A stretch of 64,000 bases of DNA. It comes from Straminergon stramineum. Its lineage: Eukaryota > Streptophyta > Bryopsida > Hypnales > Calliergonaceae. The stretch spans positions 17,427,001 through 17,491,000 of the forward strand of contig OY987266.1 in assembly GCA_963920665.1 (NCBI GenBank). The letters run 5' to 3'. The position numbers and the translations under genes were made by a program. Shown here one piece after another: positions 48,642-61,961 of this stretch (within the stretch, counting starts at the first letter, position 1; each line of letters starts with the position of its first letter). A model generated the notes under the pieces. It had not been told where the DNA came from. It saw only the letters and a program-made list of their open reading frames with translations, and searched no databases.

Positions 48642-49370
48642 CTGTAACACACAATGTAGCTAATGCTTGTAACAACAACAACAGTAGCAGCTAATGCCTG
48701 TAAAAACAACGAGAGTTGATTTCTGAGAGAGAGAAACTTGAGTTTAATGTAATAAGAAGCGAAGACAAAGAGAGAAATAGGTCCGCATTACCTCTAACTT
48801 AGAACGACGAGTTTCGACGTGAGGGTGAGCTTGAAGATCTTCAAGCAACTGTCACGTTGTGCTGAAGAGGACGAGCGGGGGAAGGTGACGAAGTGCGGGC
48901 ATAGGGGTCGCTTGTTTGAACTTAGAGGTTGCCTTACCGTTGACTCGAAGCACCATATCTCACTCTCTAATATCACATCTCGGTATATTTTGAAAGGACT
49001 GTCTCTTAAGAGCATGGCCACTATGACTTGCTAAGCTTGGTTGACACAACAAGAGAGTAGTTCAATCTTCAAAAAGATCCCCATTGTGGTCATACAAAAC
49101 TAAAATTTTATAAGAAGTCTAGCTAAATTACGTCCGACTACTCCATCTTATGGGGACCAATGTATTTTTGAATGCATCCCAATTTTAGTGTATCCATGCT
49201 TGGTTGGATCTAATTTTGGCTTGTCATGGCCTAATACAACAAACTTATAACTAATGTAATGTTGTGGCACACTTGAAGGGCAAATGTGAATGGGGGAATG
49301 TGTTCCTTATTTTCAAGTAACTTTGCAATTTGGAGAACATTTTTGGTGGCCCATAGTGGGTATAATTTCT

Positions 49371-49549
49371 ACATTGAATAGGGGTATTAAGGGGACCAAA
49401 AAATTAAAGGGACTGATTGTTGAAAACTATAGATGTTCAAAATATGATGTACACCCCCAGACACTTTAATGTACAATAAAGGTAGATATTTTTATAGTAT
49501 GGAATGTCAATGAATTAGTATGGGTCCCTTTAATACCCCTATTTAGTGT
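49371..49549. mobile_element. MITE-like element with 27-bp inverted ends
   Basis: Left arm includes AATAGGGGTATTAAGGGGAC and the right arm is its inverse (GTCCCTTTAATACCCCTATT), about 180 bp overall. Non-coding; target duplication not determined. Confidence 0.65.
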
Positions 49550-52500
49550 AGAGCCTTGAACTCACCTCTTGCAAAACCCAAACAAGCTCTTTTGATATGT
49601 TCTTTTTGCCGAGTAACTATGGTGATGCTCAAAGGGTATAATATAGATTTTTTGGGAGTAATTTATTACATAAAGGCAATTCAATTATCTTTAAAGGAAT
49701 ATTTGACAATGTATTCTTCCTTTCATAATAGGTGAAATTTGCTAGATTGTTATAAAATCTTTAGAAAGTATCACTTCATTAAAGATGAATAATATGTGCA
49801 TTTGGATCATTCGTATTTGCTCACTATCTTCCTATCTAATATCGCATCTTGGTATATTTTGAAATTATGATCCCTTGGTATACTTCAAGAATTTTTTTGA
49901 GTCATTTATTGCTTAGAAGCAATATAATTTTTTGAGGAAATATTTGGTGATATATTCTCTTTCTCTTAATGGATGAAAATCACTAAATTGTTATAAAATC
50001 TTTGGAGAGTATTGCTTCATTTTGGATGAATCTTTCATATTTGAATGAATAAATACACTATCATCCTTATTTTGTGTATTTAATCTATATCTATTCAATG
50101 TAAAGAGTTTCATTACTTTAGTGAAAATAGATTTCTACAATGTCCAACAAAAATGAAATGAAAGACCATAGATTACATTCATATATGATTGTTTCCTTAT
50201 AATATATTGTAAGCCCTCAAGTTGGCACTTGGAATTCAAGGGTTTTTTTTTTTTTTTCTTTTTTTTAGTTTTTTAGCATATTTATGTGCAAAAAGGCATA
50301 AAAAGAGTGTTTGAGTGGTATTTGGTAGAAGTACTTACCATTGTAGTGAGGGGGCATCCCAGAAGTGTGGAGTACCTAAAATACTCCAATTTTCTACTTC
50401 TAGTGCCTAATTGAGAGTTTAAGAGGTCAATTAAGTGATTCTAAGAAAATTAAGGGTCCAAGTGTTACCCAGTCCTTGTGTTTTGTCCGTGCTAAACTAG
50501 TCTTATAAATGCATGTGACACACTAGATAAGTCTATTTTAGGTCTATAGAGTCTAGTATAGGTCACCATCCAATTTGTAAAGAATTTGGACTAGTAAATC
50601 TTTATTTGCTAGTAACTTCTAGAAGATTGAATTAGAATGCAAATGAGGTAATGGGAGAGCAACCAGAGCATAAAAAAATATTCTTTTACTTTAAAAACAT
50701 GCCATGAGCTAACATTGAAGCCGGTTGTTCAAAGATTCTCCAATACAAGAATGATTCTCCATCAAGCAAAAATTAAAAGGGAATTGCTAATTTTAGCTTC
50801 CCTATGAATAGTGAAAAACAAAATATAATGTTGGACTTTAGTTTTGGAGGTTTCTTAGAAGCTATCCAAATTTTTTTGAATTTTTTTGAAATATTCACAA
50901 TGACTCCATAGGAAGTCAACTACCTCTAAACATGGTCGTAAATTCTTAGAAAATATCCATGTTATAGTAAAATCCCACTAAAAATTAGGATAGAGTTTTG
51001 TATGCTAATAAAACACCCCACAAAGTTTGAAGACATTCTAACATTCCCAAGTACAAAAATCGGCAACGACATTGAACTTTTAAAGAATTTACAATTTGGC
51101 GACACGTTGACCGACATACAAGGAGCTGACGGTGTCCAAATGTTGTGAATGAGGGGTCTTCACTTACTCCCACAAACCTTTCGAGTAAGCTTGGCCAAAC
51201 GATTTCCTCAAAAGAGATAAATTTCAAAAATTAGGGTTTTGACTTTTCTTTGGAATTATCGTAAGTTGATTTTACGCTTACAAATGGCTTGGAAGTAGGA
51301 GGTTGGAGATCCTCCGGCTAATTTGGGTCTTCTGTACACAATGGCGCAATCATTTTTCAATTTGGAGTTGTTCCCTAAAAGATAGGAAGGGTCCAACAAT
51401 AGGTTTGACTTTTTAGAGTAATTAGTAGTAATTCAAAGTTAATTTCTCAAATATCTTTAGAAAAATTGAAGATTGGATTTGGGCAAGATCTCTTTTCTTG
51501 CGTGACAAGCCATCTTTGGTCTAAAAAAAGACAATTTAGAAATACTTTGGATTAATTAGCAAAATTTCTAGGTTAGTTAGGGTTATTTTCAAAATATCTT
51601 TGGAAAAAGATCTTGGATTTGATTTATTAGCTAAATGGAGAGGGTTCTAGAGAATTCTTCCGTTAAACAAAGATTATTTAGGAAATACGTTAGGGTAGTT
51701 TAGGAATATCTAGGGGTCAAAAATAAATGTTTTTTCCACTGACAATTTACTAGGGAGGGGCATGGGACAAGTATAAAAGGCCCCCTCTCAAGGTTGTTGG
51801 TACCCTCATATTCATAACCAAACTTTGCTTTCGTTTCTCTTGTACTACCGACATGGTCAAAGCACTTATCTAGGACAAGATCCGACTTGATTTTCGTTCT
51901 ATTTTTTGATTTTCACACTTTGAAGGACAAGAGGATCCCTTTAATGTGATTTCTATTTGACTTCTTTGAGTTCTAGAGGCTAAGCCTCCATTTCCTTTTT
52001 TGTAAGAGTTTTGGAAGGGATAGAACTCCAAACTCTAATTTTTTTTTAAATTTTAAGAAACTAACACATGGTGGTATTCAAACAACATTTAGTATTAATA
52101 CATTTAAGGTGAGGAAGCTTGACTTTGCCAAAAGTGGGTCAAACTAATTCTAGCCCAAAATTTGTTATGTAATGGAATTTGGGTTTTAATTCTTAAAGTT
52201 CAGTTTAAACACTATCATGTGTACCTCTTTTAATAGTTAATTCGTAACCATTATTAAAATCTTAAGAAGTTAGTCTTTAATGTTCAGTTAACCATTATCA
52301 TATGTACTTCCTTTAAAGATTAAATTTTCAAAATACTATTATTCAACCATTGACACCGTGTATACCTAAGGTCGCCCCTCGCATGATGAAGCTTTGACTT
52401 TGAAATTTTCAAAATGGATACTTTTTGAGGTGGTTCTAAGTATTTAAGTACTTTATACCATTAGAGGAACCTTTCTCTTGTATGTTTGAAAATGCCCTTG

Positions 52501-52871
52501 CATGTGGTAGAAATTTGGGATATGTGACTTCATCAGAGAAGTAGAGAAAAGTAGCCAAAATTCTTAGTTTGAGTTCTTGATAAAACTCATAGTATTTGTT
52601 AGAAAAACACCAAAAGTTAGATTAATTTTTCCCTTAGATAGATTTATCATGGAACAAGAGTTCCAATAGAAAATAACACTTTGATTTGATTAGTTTAAAC
52701 TTATTTTGAAAATTCCCAAAAAGTTAGATTAGTTGTAAGAAATTAATGAAGTTGAGAATTAAATTAGTTCAAAGCTTTAAATCAGCTTAGTTAAGTGGCA
52801 TTTCCAAATTTCAGTAACAAGCACAAAGAACCAAAACCGTAGAGACCAGCACAGGGATCAGAGTGGAGAGT

Positions 52872-53203
52872 CTAAGGTAGGAGGTTCATAAAGCGCCCAT
52901 CTAAGAGCTAAAACTGAATTTTGGGGAGGTGAAACTTATTGAAATATTTTTCAGTAAATTTTTCTTGAAAGACAAGAGGAATTGACATCTAACCCAAGTC
53001 GTTTCATATTTTTTGGAGCTTTGTAAAATTAGTTATGAATTTTTGAAGTCGAAATGGCATAGGGCTCTAAAACCACACACCTCCTCAAATGTACACTGTT
53101 GGTACATCCCTGTAAAGATGAAAAATCCCCATGTACACATAGTGTACATATGAGGAGGTGTGCGGTTTTAGATCCTGTGCGGATTTTGAGCCTCCTACCT
53201 TAG
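52872..53203. mobile_element. MITE-like element containing a long hairpin
   Basis: Outer ends CTAAGGTAGGAGGTTCA and TGAGCCTCCTACCTTAG are inverted, 332 bp apart. Inside, 53066-53097 and 53141-53172 form a 32-bp stem with two mismatches and a 43-nt loop (stem core CACACCTCCTCA). The short frame across it is not a gene. Confidence 0.7.
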
Positions 53204-55403
53204 TGCTAAAAACCAAAGACGAAAATATCAGAACCAGGAAGACAACAAAAGGACGGACAAAGCCGCGAGGCACCAATTAACTACACCTCACCACGTTGTG
53301 AGGTCTTGAGGGTTGATTCAGAGCTGCAAACAACAAGGGAGTAGTAGAGTGACGAGAAGGTCTGGTGATCGTGAATGAAACTGGAATCCAGAGCGTGAAC
53401 CTAGAGTTCCAACACTCATTTCATTACAACTAGTTCCCTCTAAATTGTGTTCCAGCACTTGGTACAACTGGTTCTCTCTAAACTGGTAAGTATTAAGCTA
53501 AGGCAATGCATGGTAGCCATGCCCAAAACTTTTGTTTTTTAAGAAAAAAACTGATTGAAACTCTCATTTCCTCCATAGCCACAATAAACTCTCAAAAAGA
53601 ACGAATAACAACAACATAACAAGTGAGAGAGATGAAGTGAGGGAAATTTAGAAGTAGGGAGGAAGAAAGTAACAAAGAATCTCACAGTTAATAAGGTACG
53701 AAAATTTAGATTTGATTTGATATTTTATTCCTCAAAACGATTCATTAATTTGTTGGTTAGTCATTAATTAGGATTCCTCTAGGGATGAATAGGCTAGGTT
53801 TTTGTGAAGTTTTGTTTTACTAGGCTTAATAAGATGAATAGATAAAACAAAACATCAACTAATATCTTTCGAATGATTAGAAAAATTACAAAATAATTAG
53901 AATTTATTAGATTTGATTTGATTTAGTGGAATTAAAGGTTTGGGATATTAAAATAATTTCTAATTAATTAGGAATTGTCTTAAATACAACCAAAATTAAT
54001 AAAATCCCATAACTATTAGTAGGAAAAGCAAAATTAAAACAAAAATACAACAATGAAAAAGGATTAATTTCAAAATTGTGCCATGGATTAGCAAAAATGG
54101 ATGAGGAGGGAGCGTGTTACTACAAAACTATTCATCTCGTGATCCTTGAGGATGGTATGATCAACCCCTTTATAGGAAAGGTATGTTAAAACTCTTCATA
54201 TTTTGCTTTTCAAATTGATTAAAAAATTCACTTGATAGAATAAAACTTAGAAAACTTTGGAAAAATTAAAAAGAAAATTAATCTTAACCAAATTTTGAAT
54301 TAGATTTTAATTTAGAAAATAATAAAAAATTTAACCATTTACAATTACATGAACTTTATTTGAAATTTGGATGAAAATATTAATTTTCATCCAAAAGAAC
54401 CAAACAAAGGAATCTTAGAATCTTGATAGGATTTAGAAAATTTGAGATTAATTAAAAATTACAATTATTCGCTTAGATCAAAAGTAAATAATGAATGAAG
54501 TTTAATTCATTAGACTTTTAAAACAAACTTCATTCGTTAATAACTTTTCCATTAGGACTCTAGCGTTTCAATGTTTTGCCTTGTTGAAAAAGGTCATTTC
54601 TGAATTTTAATCTTAAAAACATAAAAGCCCTAAAAATAATAATTTAGAATAGGAAGTTTGATTTAAGTTTGATTAAAAGATAATTAAAAAGAATTTCTAA
54701 AAAAATCTTGAAGGAATCATTTAAATTAAGAATCAATTAAAGAATCTTTCAAAGATTCCAGAACCTATTCTCATTTTTAAAATACTTTAATTTTAGGTGG
54801 AAAAAAGTTGGATGAAGTTTGGTCTTAATTTGGATGAAGTTCTTTGATTATTGGTCAAATTAGGTTAGTCTTAGAATTAGGTAACTAACACCATTGAAAA
54901 CTCAACCCTAAAATTTAGATTTATTTCAATTAGTTTTACTATTTTTAATTTGTGGATGAAGAATGTGAGATAGTTAGGGATCGATATTTCATCCATTCAT
55001 TTCTCTTACTAGGGAAGTCAAAATTTAACTTGCTTTATCACTAAGGAAAGGGCAAATTACATTCTACAAGTCAAGCTAGATTGATTTTAGTTTGAATTCA
55101 TCTTTTCATTAGGTATTTGATTTAGTTAACCATAGTTCAATAATTTTAGGATTTACATGATTTGAGTTCAATTAGGATATTAAAAAATGAAGTATCCATT
55201 GTTTGAAAGGTGCAAATTGAACTTAGATTGAAAACACCCGAAGGTAATTGATTTAACAAGCCTCTAGAACCCGTGTGTACATTTTAACTCAGAGGATAGA
55301 GTTTAAAACACTCACATATTTTCTTCAAGGGGACATTCAGATATGTCCTCCAATGGCATATTCACATATTTTTCCAGAGGTACATTCACATAAGGGAAGT
55401 ATC

Positions 55404-55600
55404 CTAACCCCTCAAGTCTTGAGGCCTTTTTTTTTGTCAAAAACTACTCAAAACTACCATTTCTAGTGCAAAGAGCAAAAATTGAAAAATAATATTTTGC
55501 ATATCTAATTGTAGGATCTTGCAATAAACTAGTATAAAAATGTGTGGAAAAAATTTCAACCACTTTGACCACACAAATCGCAAAAAAACCCCATGGACTT
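55404..55600. mobile_element. Fragment of the CCCC/TTAA repeat family
   Basis: Begins CTAACCCCTCAAG and contains, inverted, the family's interior motif ('taggatcttgcaat', 'ccacacatttttatac' on the minus strand), as in the NUMT insertion at 17440-17490. No right end was found. Confidence 0.45.
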
Positions 55601-56427
55601 AAACAATAAATGAGACACCAATACAAATTGAAGGAACAATTCAAGTGAAGGAAAGATGTTGCCATCGTAGACACCATTAATATAGGATTAAATCTTGCCA
55701 ATCACAATCAATCAAGGATCTTAAAAAAAACTGTAATGCTAAAATACAAGAGTATGAGGAATAATCATGCTCTTATTATTCAATCCCCTTTGCCCACCTT
55801 TATGTTGAAGTTATCGCCCACACTAAATTATGGATGTGTAACATACAAAAAAATATATTTTTTATATTCAGTCTTCAAATAGATGAAAAATATTTTGTTA
55901 TATTTTAGAATCCTCAAGATATTTCTTTTTACAAAATATAATCTTATATTCTAGTAGATTAATTATGGTAAGAAAAGCAACATATCACATGTTAGAATAC
56001 AAATCAACTCCATCCATAGATCAATTACAAATTTTATTAAATTTTATAATATTGAAAATTGAAGTATAATTATTGATTATTTAAATGTCTTTCGATATTT
56101 CATTAGATAATAATCTAATTCTATAATCATATTGCAATGAGATTGGTGATTAAGGATACAATTATTGTACTAAAACACCAACTTTATTACATTAAAATAT
56201 ATTACACATTGAGGAAGTCACATGTCATGTTTCATAAATTGTATGTTTCTACCATCAATTTTTATGTTCTTAACACTATTTCACCATTAAAAAATGATGA
56301 AATTAAATGAACACAAGTCTATCAATACAGCATGTGGTTCACATAATTGTATTAGACGAATTTAATTATGTTGTATTTTATTAAGTTCATATCTTGGTTG
56401 GAAAGTCCAATAATTAAATGAAGGATG

Positions 56428-57375
56428 TTAATTGGGTGGATGACTTGGCTCTGCATTTAGTTGAACATTATAAGTATTCACTTGAGGATCTCTATTAGAT
56501 AAATGAAGAGGCCAAGAATGTGATTGAATATACTCATTATAGAATGGAGGTTGTAGAGGATATCCTTGAACATATTCATTGTATAATTGACATGGTGGAG
56601 TATATCTTGGAGCATGTTTATCAAATAGTTGATGAAGTGGAGTATACCTTTTATTATAATTAACATGTTCATTGTATAGATGGAGTGATGGAGTATACAT
56701 TTGAGCATTTTCATTATATAGTTGAGGTGGTGGAGTATTCCTTGGAGCATGTTCATTCAAAGATTCAAGTGTTGAAGTATAATTATGAGCGTGTTCATTC
56801 AATTGTTGAAGTGGAGGATTACACAAGAGTCTAACTTTATATTTTAGTTGAGATGAAGGTTGGTGAATGGAATGTTGGTAAGTTTTTTGAGTTTTCTTGT
56901 TTGACCTTTCTAATACTTTAGCTGGAGGGAAGTGTACATCATAAGGTGTAGAACTTGTAGCTTTGCTATAACTACTAACACGGGTGGTTTCTATTTGTTG
57001 TGGTCTTTGCAAGATAACCTTACATATTGGAGATGATGACAATGTGTATACTTGCTTGGATGATCCTTGGTTTGCTTCAACTTCTGATGGTGTGCGTATT
57101 GAAAAAATATTACTACTCTTCCTTTTTCTGATTCTTGATTTTGCATTTGCTGAAACTTTTTTATCACCTCGTGTTGTTTGATTTCTACTTTGAGGTGAAC
57201 TTTTTGCACTTGGAATTGAAAAGTTTTGAAGAAAACTAAATTTTGGTTGACAAAATTGGTATTCTTGACTTTGATGTAGATCATCAATATTTGAAGTATT
57301 TGTACTTAAATCAAATTGAAAAGAGGGTAGAGTGGCTAGCTCATCCCACACATTTCTAGTTTGATTATCTATCAT
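56428..57375 (-). CDS. Orphan reading frame with eight 14-residue repeats
   Basis: An uninterrupted 315-codon frame from ATG 57375 in very AT-rich DNA, too long to be likely by chance. A basic patch at 79-87 (KSRIRKRKS) could be a nuclear signal. Residues 192-306 are eight units of about 14 residues with the core YNEHxxxYTPPxQL; the fourth is 17. The rest is Ser/Gln/Asn-rich and probably disordered. No signal peptide, membrane segment or known domain is seen. It could be a lineage-specific gene, one exon of a larger gene or part of a transposon. Function not recognised. Confidence 0.45.
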   Translation of the reverse strand: MIDNQTRNVWDELATLPSFQFDLSTNTSNIDDLHQSQEYQFCQPKFSFLQNFSIPSAKSSPQSRNQTTRGDKKVSANAKSRIRKRKSSNIFSIRTPSEVEANQGSSKQVYTLSSSPICKVILQRPQQIETTRVSSYSKATSSTPYDVHFPPAKVLERSNKKTQKTYQHSIHQPSSQLKYKVRLLCNPPLQQLNEHAHNYTSTLESLNEHAPRNTPPPQLYNENAQMYTPSLHLYNEHVNYNKRYTPLHQLFDKHAPRYTPPCQLYNEYVQGYPLQPPFYNEYIQSHSWPLHLSNRDPQVNTYNVQLNAEPSHPPN

Positions 57376-59847
57376 TCTTATAATATTCTAATAGTAGCTT
57401 AAAGAATGTACCGATAGTAAGTTAAATATACAATTAATATTCTTCTCTCCAAAATTGATTATCTTTGACTAAAATCCATTCAATGATATTTTTTTATCAT
57501 TTTTTATAATGATTAAAGCATATGCCCAATAATATAAATCTATTTATATTACTACAAAAAATAAAATTCCTATTTTTACGAAAGTAATGTACTCAAAGTA
57601 AAAATTTAGATAAAATTAGGCCAACTTTTTCTTTAATTATAAATTTGAAAGAACAATTAAAAAATGAACTTTACTTGTAAAACTATGATATAATTTTTAA
57701 AAATAATAAATAAGAATTTTTATTAGAGCTAGTATATCTTGTGTAATTTCCACAATATAATAGAATAAAAATAAAAATAATTTTGTAATTTAGAATAACT
57801 TCAAAATTCAATATCTTTTATACCATGAATCAAATTGCCATAAAACAAATTCCATGCACCCAACCTCTCTAAGGGATTTTTGATGGTACCAAGAATATGA
57901 TTAGGGGACCCATAATTCCAGAGATCTTACAGTATCAAAAAAAACTAAACTGAACAAACAACCTCATTTATGTATAGAATTTTTAGAGGCTTATTCATCA
58001 ATAGTTGTGCTAAAGTTTCTATAGTTATAAGGTTGAGTGCTTATAGAGAGTAAAATCTTTAAAACCGTGTGAATGCAAATATCAAATCTCTTTTATTCTA
58101 ATTCTAATTTTAAAAATAGAAATAGGTCTAAATTATTGTCTAATAAATCATATAATATAGGCTTATTAATAAAATAAAATACATTGTCATAGAGTGCAAA
58201 AGTTTTTTTTAAACAAATATACAATAAAAAACATGAAAGAATCAATATTCAAGGTATCACATTGTCTCTCAACAATGTATATCTTGGCACCAACTAGGGT
58301 TTCATTTCAAGTTTGAATTATTCTCTAATTTGCAACCGATTAAAAAGTATAGAAAAAAAATCTTGCTTTACATTAAGGGTTGATGTTGTCCTCCTCTTCC
58401 TTGGATCTCTACTTATAGCTTTTTCTTTTGTTTCAATTAACCAATACAACTAGTCTTGTCTTTAATGTGCAACTTTCTAAAAGATTCTAATACTTGAAAG
58501 GTTGTTGCATCATGCATTTAGGTTGAAGATTTTGTATTCTTTTCAGTGGTATGTGTGGCATTCAAGATCAAATTGTATTCAAAGATATCAAGATTAAGAG
58601 GGAGACTTCAGGCATGCAACTTTGTGTCAACCCAAATGCGCAAATGCTTGATATTCATTGTAGTCCTAGATGTTTATTGTCTTTATTGTCTAGGTTTTAG
58701 ATCCAATTGTGTTGTTGTTATGCATATTTACTTTTTTATAGACTTTCAAATTTTCCTCAAAAGAAATCTAATACTTGTAAGTACAATAGGGTTCTCTAAT
58801 GCTAGTTTTTTTTAAAATCAACCAATATTCCTTATAAAATGCAATGTATTTGAAAATTAAACATTCTAAAATATTATTAACTTTCCTTCACAAAAAAATA
58901 ATAGTATCTCATAAATAGGTGATGGAAAGGAAGCATTTGTACTATTTGTTGTCACATGATGGAAACAATTGAATTTGCTTACCATAACTTTTTTGTTTTA
59001 ACTTTAAATGACTTTTGATTTAAAAGAAAGGTATTCATGACTATTTCATATCTTATGTAGTTTTTTTAAAGTTCTTCAATAACATTTTATCTTTTTATAA
59101 AAAGACCATGATTAATACCAAACTTGTCAATTTGATTAAAAAAAAGGCACCACCTAGCTCCAAACTATCCAATAAAGTTACTAGAGTTTTATATTATTAT
59201 TTTCATGTGCCCTTTTTAGGAGGAGATGTTTCTCCTTTTTTTTTCTTTTCCTTGAGTTTTAAAAAAAAGTTCATACCAAAGAGACATTATAAAGTCTATG
59301 TAAAGACATCAACTCATAAATTGCAGTGAGAGCCTTGACAATTCCTTTGTATGCATTGCCATCAAACATCAAACAATAATTACAAATGTGATCACAATTA
59401 GGATAGTTTTGAAAGTGATTCTAAATAGAGGGAAGAAACATGTGGCCTATTCTTGGATCCAATATTGTCATATTATAGAATTAATGCAAAATTGTCACCT
59501 AATGAAGGCTAAGGATTTTCTTCTAGTGAATGATTCAAACAACACTTTTATTTCAAATATTTTTTTTAATTCACTTGTAATATATGTGCTCATAAGGTGA
59601 TAATTAAACGTTTGTATGTGAATTAATTGTCAAACTATCCTAATATGTATATGAACGTATACTTTGGTCTTAAAAATTAAGGTGCATTTGATCAATCCCA
59701 ACCACTTTGTTTTTCCCTAAATGTTTGAAAGTTTTTCAAAGACTTCCTCCCAAAAGGTGAAAAAATATGTAAAGTGCTCTAAGTGGAAGGATGAAACGAA
59801 ATTGAAGATGTCTTAGATATCTCTCCCAAATTCTCAATCTTGTAACT
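57376..59847. other. AT-rich gene-free stretch
   Basis: No supportable gene, RNA or clear repeat. Confidence 0.45.
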
Positions 59848-60399
59848 CTAGCCCCTAAAAGCCAAAGGGGTTTGGACAAAACAAAAATGTGTTATAAAAT
59901 ATAACTTCTATAACTTTTTTGAAGTTTTCATCAACAAAGATAATGTGAAGCACAAAAAATAGAAAGTATCCATATGGTCGAAATTATAAAACTATTTTTG
60001 GATTCTCTTCAAATGTATTTTGAAGATATAACTTCAAAAATTCGAATGCTAAAGAGAAATTCACCAAAAATATAATTTCTCTCTTTAGCATTTGAATTTT
60101 TTCTGATTGGTCAAAATTGTGGTTTCTATTGATTTGTAAGAAAATGCATAAGATCTAGTAATGAGAACACCAACACTTTCTCCAAATAGTAAGTTTTTCA
60201 ACACTAGGCAATCCTAAACACTTTGTGCTATTTCTCCTTTCATTTTTGTTTGATTGTAGCAAGCTTAGTTTTGAATATAAATATTGAAAGACAATCCAAT
60301 ATTCTTCTTTTTTTAAATTGAATTTTTTTTTCAGTCTAAAAATGCTACCCAAAGTTAGGTAGCAACCAAAAACTTGTCTCTTGAGTGCTTAGGGGTTAG
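59848..60399. mobile_element. Degenerate CCCC/TTAA family element (copy 5) with internal hairpin
   Basis: Ends CTAGCCCCTAAAAGCC and GTGCTTAGGGGTTAG are inverted, 552 bp apart, with eroded TTAA borders. Near the middle, 60036-60061 and 60074-60101 form a near-perfect stem (core ATGCTAAAGAGA) with a 12-nt loop. Confidence 0.5.
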
Positions 60400-61423
60400 A
60401 CAAGATTTTAGCACATATAACCTTGTAAAGAATGTTTAAAATATCTCATTGAAATGTTAATCATTAGGTTGTCTAATACAATTAATACCAAAAGTTCTAC
60501 ATATTTTGGACTTGAATTAGGACCAAAATTTTGAGTTCTAACAAATCTAAGGGATGTTAGAGGCAAGGAGATTTTAAACTCATTTGCCATAGTTATAATA
60601 AATCAGACTTGGAATTTAGTTTTCCTTTGCCTTAATGTCTTTGAGAGTGTGTGATGTAAGGTTTGAAGTATTGGATTGTACATTACATTATTCAATTTGT
60701 AATTTATGAATGTCAATTTCTACAGTTCTTTAAATTTAATAGAAAAAAGAAAGGAAAGAAATAATTTGGATGTCTTTTTAGTATGGAAAGGCAAACTCTA
60801 TACTAAATGCTACTTTGAAGGGCAATTTTTTGAATGAGAATTCATGGAGAAGTGGAAGGATGACCTTCAAATTTAATGCCTCCATGTACTGTATTGGAAT
60901 TTTAATAATTAAGTCATATTTTAAATTTTTTTAAGAAATATCCTTGTAAGATGAAAGACTATTTTTAGTTTTTAATAGTGCTCCAAAGCTTGAATAAAAT
61001 TTAGAAATACTAGAAGAAAATGAGGGGTTCTACGACTACTATTTGCAATTGGTTTTGTAGTTGCACAAGATGTTTACAATTAGGTGACAATTTAGAGCCC
61101 GCTGTCAAATAGAGAGCCCTTGCCTTGGGAAAACATAGGGGTTCTAGTTGCAACTAAATGTGGCCCAAAAAATGGAAGATGTCGTGGTCATATAAAGTCA
61201 TAAATACAATCGTAAACCCCCAAATGATGTCATATGAACAAATATAATATCACAACTCCACAGATCTTTCATAAGATATCATGGAGTCTTAATATACATC
61301 ATAAGTTTTTAAAAGACAGTAGAAAAAAAACATATCTTCTATAAAATCAGTTTAAAGAAGTGTTTGATAGAAGAATGAGTGTCACAGCCTCTCTACAACT
61401 CCAAAATGAGAGTGTGATATGTC
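60400..61423. other. AT-rich gene-free stretch
   Basis: No supportable gene or RNA between copy 5 and the 179-bp tandem repeat. The segment near 61035-61070 (ttgcaattggttttgtagtt) recalls the 11-bp minisatellite units further right. Confidence 0.4.
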
Positions 61424-61961
61424 TTGGAAAGTTAACAAAAATTTCTACAACCTCTTCAAAATTCACTTAAAACTAAATTATTGCTCGACTTTTATGGTTG
61501 GTCAAAGTTCACCCTTCCCAACTCAAAGGCAACTCACCTATACTTCACTCTCAAGCTCATAACTTTCACATGCTAACTCCAAACCAAGAAAATAATATCA
61601 ATTTGAAAAGTTAACATATCTACAACCTCTCCAAGTCTCACTTAAATCTAAACTACTGTCTATCTTTCATAGCCTTTCAAAGTTCACTCTCTTGAAACCC
61701 CCAAAATAGCTCTTCACCTCTTCACTCTCAAGCCCATAACTTTCACATATACTAATACCAAATGAAGAAAATAAACCCATTTTGAAAAGCTAAAAGAAGT
61801 ATGTACAAACTATCCAAATGTCACTCAAAACTAAAGTATTGTCCACGTTTTATAGTCTATCAAAGTTCACTCTCTTCAAAGTTCACTCTCTTAAAAGTCC
61901 AAGGCAGCTCCACAACACTTCATTCTCAAATTCATAACTTACACATACTAACTTCAAACTT
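61424..61961. repeat. Three diverged tandem units of 179 bp
   Basis: Units start with 'ttg(a/g)aaag' at 61424, 61603 and 61782, exactly 179 bp apart. They share ordered motifs: 'tacaac(c/t)tctccaa', 'ggtcaaagttcac', 'cttcactctcaagc' and 'cataactttcacat'. Identity is moderate, so the array is old. Confidence 0.8.

Larger units (their letters stand above)
48790..56427. other. Long gene-free stretch with small inverted-repeat elements
   Basis: About 48790-49030 is the upstream region and 5' UTR of the FAS1 gene. Beyond it I see no supportable gene. Structured features are the elements at 49371-49549 and 52872-53203 and a TTAA-family fragment near 55404. Confidence 0.5.

Noticed and set aside
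48148..48681. Plus-strand and alternative minus-strand frames over the FAS1 gene
   Set aside because: Shadows of the FAS1 coding frame without domain support.
53085..53276. 63-codon minus-strand frame
   Set aside because: It lies across the MITE hairpin and reflects the inverted repeat.
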